Shown here piece after piece: positions 1 through 7,248 of a stretch of 19,870 nucleotides of DNA. How positions within the stretch are numbered: position 1 is the first letter of the stretch; each line of letters begins with the position of its first letter. The notes under the pieces are model-generated. The model was not told the origin of the DNA. It searched no databases and saw only the letters and a list, made by a program, of their open reading frames with translations. The stretch is from a bacterium (GTDB taxonomy: Bacteria > Babelota > Babeliae > Babelales > Vermiphilaceae): positions 1-19,870 of the forward strand of contig DAOUPL010000007.1 in NCBI GenBank assembly GCA_030626185.1, read 5' to 3'. The translations under genes and the position numbers were made by a program.

Positions 1-45
1 AATTTGATATCTTAATTCTTGTGATAGTTGTGTGTATTTTCGCAT
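1..45 (-). CDS. IS30-family transposase, N-terminal fragment (cut by window edge)
   Basis: Only the first 15 codons are in the window, reading MRKYTQLSQELRYQI. This matches the usual opening of IS30-family transposases (a Y-x-Q-L-(T/S)-x-E-x-R-Y-x-I pattern leading into the N-terminal helix-turn-helix). The start ATG is at 45-43, preceded on the minus strand by AGGA five bases upstream, a good ribosome binding site. The full enzyme, a DDE transposase of roughly 300-350 residues in the family, would continue beyond base 1, so whether it is intact cannot be judged. The family assignment rests on a short but characteristic sequence and on its position beside a broken gene. Confidence 0.7.
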   Translation of the reverse strand, partial: MRKYTQLSQELRYQI

Positions 46-60
46 AATTATCCTGTTTTT

Positions 61-90
61 AAAGGGTCTTAACCGGCCCTTTTATTTTAT
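61..90 (+). terminator. Hairpin in the IS leader, terminator-like
   Basis: AAAGGGTC (61-68) pairs with GGCCCTTT (75-82), with one G-T wobble and loop TTAACC, followed by a T-rich run at 83-90. It lies between the transposase start and the IS end. Many insertion sequences carry such hairpins to block transcription or translation entering from outside; that role is inferred here. Confidence 0.45.
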
Positions 91-116
91 CAGATAATTA
101 TGCACTTGCTACTTGA

Positions 117-524
117 ATCCAGGCACCATTACATTGTTTATGTGAGAATGAGTTTGCAAGGTCCAGTGATTATGAAATGGGTTACAATTTTGCTAAGGTT
201 AAAAAATTGGTTAATCTTTTTGTTCAGTATGGAGCAAATGTTAATAAAGAAGATGGTAATATTTCTGAAGTAGATGTTAATGTTAATAAAGAAGATGGTA
301 ATATTCCTGATAAAAAAAAGCAAACACCTATTGAATTTTTGAATTTTGAATCAGAGTATTTAATTTCGCTTTTATTTGATCATGGTGCGTATATCACAGT
401 CGATGGTGAACAAATTATTAAGAACGATGAACGTGTTACGCAAAATGATGAAGGTGTTTTTTTGATAGATAATTTATCATTAAGTAATTTTATATCGAAT
501 AATATTTCAAGCTCGTCTCAGTAG
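117..524 (+). pseudogene. Ankyrin-repeat protein, 3' remnant truncated by the IS element
   Basis: The reading frame is open from the TGA at 114-116 to the TAG at 522-524. Residues encoded from about 123 read APLHCLCEN and, a little later, KLVNLFVQYGANVN, which match the ankyrin consensus (x-PLH-x-A-x-x-x-G, then L-L-x-x-GAN-x-N). A second repeat-like stretch follows: TPIEFL, then LISLLFDHGA. An ATG occurs at 177, but it falls inside the first repeat and has no good ribosome binding site, so it is probably not a true start. I read this as the last two or so repeats plus a C-terminal tail of a longer protein whose 5' part is missing at the IS junction. The intact gene would mediate protein binding, and in host-associated bacteria such proteins are often effectors. 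Confidence 0.6.
237..310 (+). repeat. Tandem direct repeat inside the ankyrin remnant
   Basis: A 32-base unit at 237-268 recurs at 279-310 with one mismatch, a period of 42 bases (14 codons), so the frame is kept. Both copies encode NVNKEDGNI followed by Ser or Pro. The insertion lengthens the loop between two ankyrin repeats. It looks like a recent small duplication. Confidence 0.85.
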
Positions 525-570
525 AGCGATTTATCTTTTATGTCATAACGTATTAAAAACATCTAACGTT

Positions 571-594
571 AGAGGTGATTTGTCACCTCTTTTT
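571..594 (+). terminator. Rho-independent terminator after the ankyrin remnant
   Basis: A perfect 8-base stem AGAGGTGA (571-578) / TCACCTCT (583-590) with loop TTTG is followed by TTTT. It lies 46 bases after the ankyrin stop. The same stem recurs at 1303-1322. Confidence 0.85.
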
Positions 595-672
595 GTTGTA
601 AAAAATTAGGAAGTAAAGTAGTTTTGTGGTTTAATAATGGTGACAAGTTTAATTATTACATCAAGGGTTTTT

Positions 673-1263
673 ATGCATTACTTTTCAAAATCATCTTTAT
701 CTTTATTGTTTTTAGTTAGTGTTATATTTTGTTCTGTTGGCGCAGAATATTCTGAGATAAGTCGATTGAGATCTTGTTTATTGTATAACTTAATTATAAA
801 TAAAAATTCGTTAGTAAAAATAGATAGACTTTTAGAATTTTGGAATGATGAAACGGAAAATATTGTACAAAAATCTATTTTAAGGCCATTTGTCGAAGAA
901 AATTATTGGATTAGAACTAATGGTGCATATGTTCAAAATAATGCTTTAGCTATTGCGTGTCAGGAATATCCAGAAGTCATACCTTTATTAGTAAGTTTTT
1001 TAAATCGTCAACAAATTCCGTTAAGTAAAATTTCAGGAGATGTTGTATATCGTGATTTGCGATTAACAAGTTTTAATGATTTTAAAAAATCGAATAATTG
1101 TGTAGGTTTATCTCATGTTAATTTTTATATGGAAAATCCAAACGTAAATGAAGTTTTAGAGTACCTGCAAGTTTATAAAAATAGTTTTGTCTTTAAAAGT
1201 GGTAACTCAAAAAGAATTATTATAGAAAAATGTGAAGCGTTTTTGTCTAACCATCAGAACTAA
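673..1263 (+). CDS. Secreted protein of unknown function (196 aa)
   Basis: I prefer the ATG at 673, because AAGGG (664-668) lies at the right distance and the product then begins with a classical signal peptide: a short basic start, a hydrophobic core LLFLVSVIFC, and a likely cleavage after SVGA (about residue 24). An upstream in-frame ATG at 637 lacks a ribosome binding site. The mature part is about 170 residues with no family I recognise. One segment, ALAIACQEYPEVIPLLVSFL, resembles the paired helices of an ankyrin repeat but lacks the GAD/N turn, so I do not call it one. It is followed by a terminator embedded in the end of the convergent tsaD. It probably acts in the periplasm or outside the cell. 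Confidence 0.7.
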   Translation: MHYFSKSSLSLLFLVSVIFCSVGAEYSEISRLRSCLLYNLIINKNSLVKIDRLLEFWNDETENIVQKSILRPFVEENYWIRTNGAYVQNNALAIACQEYPEVIPLLVSFLNRQQIPLSKISGDVVYRDLRLTSFNDFKKSNNCVGLSHVNFYMENPNVNEVLEYLQVYKNSFVFKSGNSKRIIIEKCEAFLSNHQN

Positions 1264-1283
1264 TAAGTTTTGTATAAAATGTA

Positions 1284-2312
1284 CTAAAAAATGTCTAAAG
1301 AGAGAGGTGATTCGTCACCTCTTTTTAGTTTTTGTGCACCAACAAACGCAATCATCGCAGCATTATCGGTACAAAATTGTCGTGATGGGGTAAAGAATTT
1401 TAAATTGCGCTTTTTGGCAAACGCACGAAGTTCTTTTTTTAAATAATTGTTGCACGCAACACCACCAACAAACGTGATCGCTTGTACGTCAGTCTGTTGT
1501 TTGAGCGCTAACGAAAGTTTGTTAATAAAAATATCTTTTACACAAACTAATAACGAGCTTGCAACTTGTTGCTTGAGCTCTAAATTATCATCAGCTAAAA
1601 AAGTTTTTGTTTGCATGTCGTATGCATTTTTTTTAACTAGGTCGTACAGCACCGCAGTTTTGAGACCAGAAAAACTAAAATCAAGTATGTTTTTTTTGCC
1701 GCGTGGATAGTTGTAAAAATCTACAAAGTTAGCTTGTTGTGAAAGTTGTTCAATAACGGGTCCACCGGGGTACGGCAAGTTCATAAGTTTTGCAATTTTA
1801 TCAAATGCCTCACCAGCGGCATCATCTTGCGTGGTGGCAATTTCAATAATATTAGTAAAACTATGTATTTTATAAAGTGATGAGTGCCCACCAGAAGCGG
1901 TTAAGCATAAATGTGGAAATGGGACATCGTGTTCTAAAAATGATGAAAACACATGCCCATCAAGATGATTAACGCCAATTAGAGAAATTTGTTGTGCCCA
2001 TGCAAGTGACTTTGCAAAACAAAGACCAACTAACAAAGATCCGGGCAACCCTGGCTTGTGCGTGACCGCAATAGCATCAACATCAGTAAGAGTAACATTT
2101 GCATCATCGAGCGCTTGTTGCACAATAAAATTAATTTTTTCTAGTTGTGAGCGTGAAGCAATTTCTGGAATAACGCCACCAAATGCTTTGTGCAAGTCAA
2201 TTTGTGAAAATAGGACGTTTGATTGTAAACCATCTTGCAAATTATAAACAGCTGCGCCAGTCTCATCGCATGATGTTTCTATGCCCAAAATTATACGTGG
2301 TTTATCGTTCAT
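1284..2312 (-). CDS. tsaD: tRNA N6-adenosine threonylcarbamoyltransferase TsaD
   Basis: TsaD transfers the threonylcarbamoyl group from threonylcarbamoyl-AMP to A37 of tRNAs decoding ANN codons, together with TsaB and TsaE in bacteria, in the cytoplasm. The 342-residue protein has the usual length. It opens with the ASKHA nucleotide-binding signature GIETSCDETGAAV, carries the metal-binding NHLDGH (115-120, His116 and His120), then SGGHS (140-144), SFSGLKTAV and GGVACN, and near the end a CTDNAAM segment containing the third metal ligand Asp. The start ATG lies only three bases after the stop of the upstream secreted-protein gene, so the two are co-transcribed and perhaps translationally coupled. 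Its 3' end overlaps the terminator of the convergent gene. Confidence 0.97.
   Translation of the reverse strand: MNDKPRIILGIETSCDETGAAVYNLQDGLQSNVLFSQIDLHKAFGGVIPEIASRSQLEKINFIVQQALDDANVTLTDVDAIAVTHKPGLPGSLLVGLCFAKSLAWAQQISLIGVNHLDGHVFSSFLEHDVPFPHLCLTASGGHSSLYKIHSFTNIIEIATTQDDAAGEAFDKIAKLMNLPYPGGPVIEQLSQQANFVDFYNYPRGKKNILDFSFSGLKTAVLYDLVKKNAYDMQTKTFLADDNLELKQQVASSLLVCVKDIFINKLSLALKQQTDVQAITFVGGVACNNYLKKELRAFAKKRNLKFFTPSRQFCTDNAAMIAFVGAQKLKRGDESPLSLDIF
1303..1326 (+). terminator. Terminator embedded in the 3' coding end of tsaD
   Basis: AGAGGTGA (1303-1310) / TCACCTCT (1315-1322) with loop TTCG is followed by TTTT. The stem is identical to the one at 571-590. It ends transcription of the secreted-protein gene that stops at 1263, yet lies wholly inside the last codons of tsaD on the other strand, where it encodes RGDESPL. 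In the minus direction the stem is followed by a weaker T-rich run beyond the tsaD stop, so it may work both ways. Confidence 0.8.
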
Positions 2313-2315
2313 ACA

Positions 2316-3047
2316 CTAAATTGTTGGAATAATAAGTATTGATGCGCCAACTTGAGTAATCGCTTTAGACGGCTGTATGTGTATTGCTTTAAGATCAGGA
2401 CAAGTAGCAGCTTGTCTAAGTGCAAGTTCGTGCATTTTATCTTCACCGCCAGCGAGCAAATGTACGTTATCTTTTATGATAATGGTCGGTAGTTGCATTG
2501 CATCACCACCAGAAAGTTCTTTTACGTAATGTGCAGGAATAGGGAAAATTAACGTTGAATCAGGAATTTGTCTAGTTTGTGACAGCGCCATCTCTTTGAT
2601 CGTCCATGTGACGGTAGTTTTTTTAGTTTTGCGATCATAGTTGTTGTTGATTGTTGCTTTGAATATGCGATATTTTGCTTTTTCTTCTAGGGTTAAGTGA
2701 TCAATGGTGTTATTGATTGCAAGTTCATCGTTATCTTTGAGTGTAAAGGTGATATTTTCACCTTCAGTAAATAAGAAATAAAAATCTAAGCAATAAGTAT
2801 TTTTTTGACGGTTGCGACTGAGGGGTACTTTGTAAAAAATTTTGTTATTCGCATCATCACATTCAGTGATGGTGATTTGTTGGCCTTCATAACTTATTGC
2901 CGACATTTGTGGCAAACTTTTAATGCTTGGATATTGAATAGTGCCAACAAAAGATTTAATTGGCGGATACGCAACAATGTTTGATGCTATTAACAATAAC
3001 GATAAAAAAAATAACGACCATTTAGTGTTGTCAGATTTTATAAACAT
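2316..3047 (-). CDS. Secreted protein of unknown function (243 aa), in operon with tsaD
   Basis: The product begins with a charged N-terminus followed by a hydrophobic stretch LFFLSLLLIASNIVA, a likely signal peptide cleaved near residue 26. The rest alternates short hydrophobic and polar stretches, suggesting a beta-rich soluble domain, and ends in a hydrophobic tail (ASILIIPTI). I recognise no family or catalytic motif. GGAG lies six bases before the ATG on the minus strand. It is the first gene of a two-gene unit with tsaD; the association looks like convenience rather than shared function. It is divergent from smpB, with 147 bases between the starts. Confidence 0.7.
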   Translation of the reverse strand: MFIKSDNTKWSLFFLSLLLIASNIVAYPPIKSFVGTIQYPSIKSLPQMSAISYEGQQITITECDDANNKIFYKVPLSRNRQKNTYCLDFYFLFTEGENITFTLKDNDELAINNTIDHLTLEEKAKYRIFKATINNNYDRKTKKTTVTWTIKEMALSQTRQIPDSTLIFPIPAHYVKELSGGDAMQLPTIIIKDNVHLLAGGEDKMHELALRQAATCPDLKAIHIQPSKAITQVGASILIIPTI

Positions 3048-3123
3048 ATAATCTCCATGGATAAATGTGATGTCTGTATGATTGTGTAGTCTACCTTTTT
3101 TAGGGTAGCATTGTGCAGTTTTT

Positions 3124-3153
3124 TTGCAATTATTTCTAATTTTACGGTATCCT
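3124..3153 (+). promoter_or_regulatory. Possible smpB promoter
   Basis: TTGCAA (3124-3129) and TATCCT (3148-3153) are separated by 18 bases, ahead of smpB. Each box is an imperfect match. TTGCAA is palindromic and could also serve as a -35 for the divergent gene. Confidence 0.3.
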
Positions 3154-3194
3154 AGAGATAATTAATAAAATTATTAACAAGATAGGTGACATTC

Positions 3195-3653
3195 ATGAAG
3201 ATCGTGGCTAAGAACAAAAAAGCGTTCCACGATTATGACGTTTTAGATAAAATAGAAGCTGGTTTAGTCCTCACAGGCGATGAGGTAAAATCATTGCGTG
3301 AAGGGAAACTTAATTTAACCGGTTCGTTCGCGTCATTTCATGAAGGCCAGTTATTTATGGTCAATGCGCATATTACACCGTACAAAGCAGCATATCGCAA
3401 ACGTGAAGGTGATGATCGCAGAAGCCGTAAATTGTTGCTTCATAAAAAAGAATTGTCTAAACTACAAGGCAAGATTGCTGAAAAAGGTATCACGTTAGTG
3501 CCATTAAAGGTCTATTTTACCGCTAAAAACATAGCAAAAGTAGAGTTAGGTTTGTGTAAAAGTAAAAAAGCAGCAGGTAAAAAGCAAGCGCTAAAAGAGC
3601 GTGATATCAAGCGTGAAACGCAAAAAGAGCTCAAAGGTGTATCGCGCTATTGA
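3195..3653 (+). CDS. smpB: SsrA-binding protein SmpB
   Basis: SmpB binds tmRNA, mimics the missing anticodon arm and delivers Ala-tmRNA to stalled ribosomes for trans-translation. The 152-residue product shows the family hallmarks: KNKKAFHDYDVLDKIEAGL, then LTGDEVKSLREGKLNL, the RKLLLHKKE stretch, and LVPLKVYFTAKNIAKVELGL. It ends in a Lys/Arg-rich tail (KKQALKERDIKRE) that inserts in the decoding centre in known structures. I chose the ATG at 3195, because AGGTGA (3184-3189) is spaced five bases before it; a GTG at 3186 overlaps that site. The tmRNA gene follows 56 bases downstream, the classic pairing, and its promoter overlaps the smpB stop codon. Confidence 0.97.
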   Translation: MKIVAKNKKAFHDYDVLDKIEAGLVLTGDEVKSLREGKLNLTGSFASFHEGQLFMVNAHITPYKAAYRKREGDDRRSRKLLLHKKELSKLQGKIAEKGITLVPLKVYFTAKNIAKVELGLCKSKKAAGKKQALKERDIKRETQKELKGVSRY

Positions 3654-3678
3654 CGTGATTGTGATTAAATGTTACAAT
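3650..3678 (+). promoter_or_regulatory. Promoter of ssrA (tmRNA)
   Basis: TTGACG (3650-3655) and TACAAT (3673-3678) are separated by exactly 17 bases, an almost ideal sigma-70-type promoter. The -35 overlaps the smpB stop codon. Transcription would start near 3685, leaving a 5' leader of about 25 bases to be removed by RNase P. Confidence 0.75.
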
Positions 3679-3709
3679 TAGAATAAATAAAAGTATCTTT
3701 GAAATTTTC

Positions 3710-4095
3710 GGGGGCGTAACGGCTTCGACGTGGTATTGTCTGCGTTGAGTGCATGTCGAGCGTTGATTGAGTGCTCGTAAAAGAAACAATCATTTAAAGA
3801 AAAGCAACTGCTTCTCAAAGTCAGGTGAACCAAGTTCAACCTGCACTCGCTTAAGCCTAGTCTAAAGCGACTTGTCAAATACGGCGTATCTATCAGCTAG
3901 TTTGACTCGTATTACCAGATAGAACGAATCAAGTAAGATTTATATATTTTTAGTAACTTGAGGGTAACACGAAAAATGTCGTAAATGCTTAACTGAGCTG
4001 TTGCAGGAGTTATTTACGTACTACAACATCTGAACATGGAGTACTTAACGTTTATCATATTGCGGACATGGGTTCGACTCCCATCGCCTCCACCA
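3710..4095 (+). ncRNA. ssrA: tmRNA (one-piece), with tag ATASQSQVNQVQPALA
   Basis: The 5' GGGGGCG (3710-3716) pairs with CGCCTCC (4085-4091), with one G-T wobble, to form the acceptor stem. A discriminator A and an encoded CCA (4093-4095) follow. The 5' segment CGTAACGGCTTCGACG and the T-arm GGGTTCGACTCCC are tmRNA hallmarks. The tag frame can be read at 3804-3854: GCA ACT GCT ... CTC GCT TAA, giving 16 residues ending in PALA. The frame is closed upstream by TAA at 3795-3797, so the resume codon is GCA 3804, or one of the two preceding codons. The total of 386 nucleotides is in the usual range for one-piece tmRNAs. The RNA rescues stalled ribosomes with SmpB and marks the product for proteolysis. 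Confidence 0.96.
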
Positions 4096-4096
4096 G

Positions 4097-4262
4097 TCTT
4101 CGCTACTACGTAGCTACGCCTGGCATGCCAGTCTTTTTAAATGACTTTCAATATAAAAATAACATTCTTATGCCGTAAGAAGACTTCCGAAGAAGCTTTA
4201 TACGAAGACGGACAACTATTTTTCTTCGATCTTACGAATTACGCCTGGCACGGCCACACTTT
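4097..4262 (+). repeat. Pair of imperfect direct repeats downstream of ssrA
   Basis: About 40 bases at 4097-4135 recur at 4223-4262. Both copies contain TCTTCG, a TACG, then TACGCCTGGCA and end in CTTT, with small gaps in between. The sequence separating them carries the TCTTCG motif on the other strand twice (CGAAGA at 4188-4193 and 4203-4208). The repeats are GC-richer than the surroundings. A third, looser relative may be the insertion at 10252-10290. Confidence 0.6.
4120..4137 (+). terminator. Weak terminator candidate for ssrA
   Basis: The perfect palindrome CTGGCATGCCAG (4120-4131) is followed by TCTTTTT. It lies 25 bases after the tmRNA CCA end. The stem is short, so 3' processing from a longer transcript is also possible. 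Confidence 0.4.
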
Positions 4263-4296
4263 GTATAAAGTACTATGGCGTGATTAAATTTTTTTT
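4249..4296 (+). terminator. Structured hairpin with a long T-rich tail
   Basis: CAC-GCCA (4249-4256, with a bulged G at 4252) pairs with TGGCGTG (4276-4282), enclosing an inner hairpin ACTTT / AAAGT (4258-4262, 4267-4271). A run of nearly all T and C follows from 4288 to about 4315. It could terminate read-through from ssrA. No open frame is visible in 4096-4482; this stretch holds only repeats, hairpins and the next promoter. Confidence 0.45.
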
Positions 4297-4363
4297 CTTT
4301 TTCTTTTTATTTTTATAAATTCGCATAAAGTATGTCGCGTCGAAGTGTAACGTAGACGGATTC

Positions 4364-4395
4364 AAGACATCCTATTTTGGGATGTCTTTTTTTTT
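4364..4395 (+). terminator. Strong rho-independent terminator before the ATPase gene
   Basis: AAGACATCC (4364-4372) pairs with GGATGTCTT (4380-4388), with a short loop, and runs into nine T. It insulates the ATPase promoter from the smpB-ssrA unit. Confidence 0.9.
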
Positions 4396-4418
4396 GGTAT
4401 AGTTAAACGGCTTATAAT

Positions 4419-4447
4419 TTGAAAGCACCGGCTCTTTGTACTAAAAT
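4419..4447 (+). promoter_or_regulatory. Promoter of the P-type ATPase gene
   Basis: TTGAAA (4419-4424) and TAAAAT (4442-4447) are separated by 17 bases, 35 bases before the ATG at 4483 and just after a strong terminator. Confidence 0.65.
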
Positions 4448-4482
4448 AATCATTATTGAGTAGTTTTAACAAGGTAAAGTAG

Positions 4483-7194
4483 ATGGGTGTACGGTGGTAT
4501 CGATGGACTATCCGTCAAGTGAAAAGTCATTTTTCTAGTGATACTACGCACGGGCTTTCGCATGAACGTGCAATGAACAATCTCCATCGTTATGGTAAAA
4601 ATGTTCTTACGCGTAAAAGTGAGCGTGGTTGGATCCGCATTTTTATTGATCAGTTTAAAAGTCCGTTAATTTATATTTTATTAATCGCTGCAGCGATAAT
4701 TTTTTTTGTGGGCAAAGATCCACTTGATGCCTTTATAATCTCAGGTGTTCTTTTTTTTAATGCAATTATTGGCACCATTCAAGAAGGACGTACTGCTGAT
4801 ATTATTAAAAGTTTAGAACGATTGATAAAAACTTCTACTGTTGTTATTCGTGATGGGCAAACGTTGATTCTTGATGATGAAAATTTATCTCCGGGTGATT
4901 TGATTATGCTGCAAGAGGGCGCTTGTGTTCCTGCTGATGCACGTGTGTTTGAAGCGTATAATCTGCAAGTTGATCAATCAATTTTAACAGGTGAATCGTT
5001 ACCGGTGTATAAAACAATTGATCCAATTATTGCAGAAAAAAAAGAAGTTGACGAACAAACAAACATGGTTTTTCGTGGCACGTACATTGTGAGTGGTTCA
5101 GGAAAAGCAATTATTGTTGCCACTGGAAGTGAAACTGAAATTGGCAAAATACAAGAAGCAATTGCTGGCATTGACACCGACATTCCGCTTAAGCGTGATG
5201 TTGATAGGTTATCCTATTTTATTTTGTTGTTTGTGCTTGTTGTTTGCGCGGGTCTTTTTGGGATTGGTTATTTGTCGGGAACACCCTTGCAAGAATTGTT
5301 GGTGATGTTGACCGCATTGTTTATTTGTGTTGTGCCAGAAGGGTTACCGGTTGTGTTGACGCTTGTGTTGGTCAGTGGTGTGCATCGCATGGCGAAAAAA
5401 CGTGTGTTGGTTAAAAACATGCAAGCAGTAGAAGCGCTTGGCAGAACAGACGTGATTGTTATGGATAAAACAGGAACGTTAACACGTAATGAGATGATGG
5501 TTTCTCGTGTGTATTGCAACGATATTATTTGGCAAGTTTCTGGTCGTGGTTACCATCCAGAAGGATTGGTGACAAACAGTGGGCGTCCTGCAACATTTAC
5601 TTCTCGCAATGATAATTTGGCTGTTTTGGGTATTTCATCAATGTTGTTGAGTAACACTGACGTTGAATACCAAAAAGAGACTGGATTGTTTTTGGTTAAA
5701 GGTGATCCGACCGAAGCAGCGTTGTACATTTTTGCACAAAAATTGGGATTAAAAAGAGAAATTTTAGAAAAAGATTATAAAAAGTTGTACGAAGTGCCAT
5801 TTTCTTCGCAATTAAAATTTCATGTGGCGTTTTATAAATGTGAAGCTGATTATTATGCGTTTATGATAGGCTCCCCTGAAGAAGTATTTAGTCATTGTGA
5901 TGCAATTTCAGACGAAACACATGCAATTATGGGCGATATGCTTGAAGATGGCTTACGTATTATTGCTGTTGCGTACAAAAAGTTTGATGTGTATGATTTA
6001 CCATATCCAAAAGAAGAAAAAGAACAACCTGATGTTGACGAGTTGTTAGCGATTGTACATTCTGGCATGACGTTTGTCTCTCTTTGTGGATTAGAAGATT
6101 CAATTCGTCTTGATTTGCGTTCGGTTATTTCACGAACACGTTCAGCTGGATTACGATTAATAATGGCAACAGGTGATCATCAAAAAACAGCAATGCATGT
6201 TGCAAAACAGATTGGTTTGTATCAAGAAGGCGATTTAATACTTGATGGCCCACAACTTGACATGATGGATGATGAAACATTACACCAACAAGTGCAAAAT
6301 ATTACGGTTTTTTCTCGTGTTTCACCATTGCACAAAATGCGTATTATAAAAGCATTGCATGCGCACGATCAGATTGTTGCCATGACGGGCGATGGGGTAA
6401 ACGATGCACCATCATTGGTTGCAGCTGATCTTGGTATTGCCATGGGCAGCATCGGGACAGAAGTTGCAAAAAATGCATCAGACATGATTTTACTCAATGA
6501 TTCGTTTGCTGGAATAGTTGAAGCGATTAGGCAAGGTCGCCATATTTTTTATACGTTGCGTCGCGTTATTTTATATTTTTTTGCGACAAACTTGGGCGAA
6601 ATTTTAATTGTTCTGTTTGCGTTTATGTACAGTATTTTTAGTGGCACGTTATTGCCGTTACCACTTACTGCAACACAAATTTTGTGGCTCAACTTGGTAA
6701 CCGATGGTTTTTTGGATGTATCGTTATCGATGGAAAAAGAAGAACCAGGATTACTTTCACGCGCATGGCTGCAAGATAAACCCAAACTTGTTGATAGATC
6801 AATGTTGTTGAGCATGATCTTTTTTGCTATTCCAATGGGTGTTGTTTCGTTAATTGTATTTATGAGTTTTTATGAACAAGATCTGGTGTATGCACGTACC
6901 ATGACGTTGATCACCATGGCGATGTTTCAATGGTTTAATGCATGGAATTGTCGTTCACAAACAAAATCAATTTTGTCATTGGGATTATTTACAAATAAAT
7001 GGTTAATTTTAGCAACATTGTTTGTGCTTGGTTTGCAGTTTTCTATTTTACACATTCCGGTGTTGCAAACAATCTTTAAAACAACGCCATTAAGCTTAAA
7101 TGATTGGGCAATTATTGTGTGTTGTACATTCCCGATTGTGTTGCTAGAAGAATTGCGAAAATATTTTATGCGTAAGCGCGTTGTAGGGCAGTGA
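4483..7194 (+). CDS. P2-type cation-transporting ATPase, probably Ca2+
   Basis: This 903-residue membrane pump has the full P-type order. It runs: N-terminal cation-ATPase domain; helices M1-M2 near 60-100; actuator domain with TGES (169-172); M3-M4 with VVPEGLPVVLT; phosphorylation site DKTGTLT (Asp328); nucleotide domain with KGDPTEAAL; TGDH; hinge TGDGVNDAP (from 635); then six C-terminal helices. Ion-site residues resemble the SERCA group: PEGLP in M4, TNLGEI in M5 (Asn and Glu) and NLVTDG in M6 (Asn, Thr, Asp). This favours Ca2+ export over Mg2+ or heavy metals, although Na+/K+-like or Mn2+ use cannot be excluded. AAGG lies eight bases before the ATG, and its own promoter and an upstream terminator make it a separate transcription unit. 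Confidence 0.93.
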   Translation: MGVRWYRWTIRQVKSHFSSDTTHGLSHERAMNNLHRYGKNVLTRKSERGWIRIFIDQFKSPLIYILLIAAAIIFFVGKDPLDAFIISGVLFFNAIIGTIQEGRTADIIKSLERLIKTSTVVIRDGQTLILDDENLSPGDLIMLQEGACVPADARVFEAYNLQVDQSILTGESLPVYKTIDPIIAEKKEVDEQTNMVFRGTYIVSGSGKAIIVATGSETEIGKIQEAIAGIDTDIPLKRDVDRLSYFILLFVLVVCAGLFGIGYLSGTPLQELLVMLTALFICVVPEGLPVVLTLVLVSGVHRMAKKRVLVKNMQAVEALGRTDVIVMDKTGTLTRNEMMVSRVYCNDIIWQVSGRGYHPEGLVTNSGRPATFTSRNDNLAVLGISSMLLSNTDVEYQKETGLFLVKGDPTEAALYIFAQKLGLKREILEKDYKKLYEVPFSSQLKFHVAFYKCEADYYAFMIGSPEEVFSHCDAISDETHAIMGDMLEDGLRIIAVAYKKFDVYDLPYPKEEKEQPDVDELLAIVHSGMTFVSLCGLEDSIRLDLRSVISRTRSAGLRLIMATGDHQKTAMHVAKQIGLYQEGDLILDGPQLDMMDDETLHQQVQNITVFSRVSPLHKMRIIKALHAHDQIVAMTGDGVNDAPSLVAADLGIAMGSIGTEVAKNASDMILLNDSFAGIVEAIRQGRHIFYTLRRVILYFFATNLGEILIVLFAFMYSIFSGTLLPLPLTATQILWLNLVTDGFLDVSLSMEKEEPGLLSRAWLQDKPKLVDRSMLLSMIFFAIPMGVVSLIVFMSFYEQDLVYARTMTLITMAMFQWFNAWNCRSQTKSILSLGLFTNKWLILATLFVLGLQFSILHIPVLQTIFKTTPLSLNDWAIIVCCTFPIVLLEELRKYFMRKRVVGQ

Positions 7195-7248
7195 TTTATT
7201 TGATAGCATTAAAGTTAATTATCGGTATTTTTTATTTAAAGGATTTTT

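Larger units (their letters stand above)
1..116 (-). mobile_element. End of an IS30-like insertion sequence inserted into an ankyrin-repeat gene
   Basis: The transposase start lies at 45. Between it and the ankyrin reading frame that opens at about 117 are 71 bases of non-coding leader, which should contain the terminal inverted repeat. The exact end cannot be fixed because the other terminus is outside the window. I place it between about 100 and 117, because in-frame ankyrin consensus begins directly after a TGA at 114-116. No target duplication can be tested from one end. Confidence 0.55.

Noticed and set aside
237..310. CRISPR-like repeat
   Set aside because: There are only two copies with a ten-base gap, inside a coding frame; it is a coding tandem duplication.
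1447..2247. Plus-strand frames opposite tsaD, and similar frames opposite alaS and the ATPase
   Set aside because: They are shadows of strongly conserved genes on the other strand, without ribosome binding sites.
3678..3878. Minus-strand reading frame across the tmRNA
   Set aside because: It is antisense to a well-supported structural RNA, has no ribosome binding site and no family resemblance.
4096..4363. tRNA gene, or an integration site with a duplicated ssrA 3' end
   Set aside because: No second T-arm or acceptor stem is present, and the tmRNA 3' end sequence does not recur within the window.
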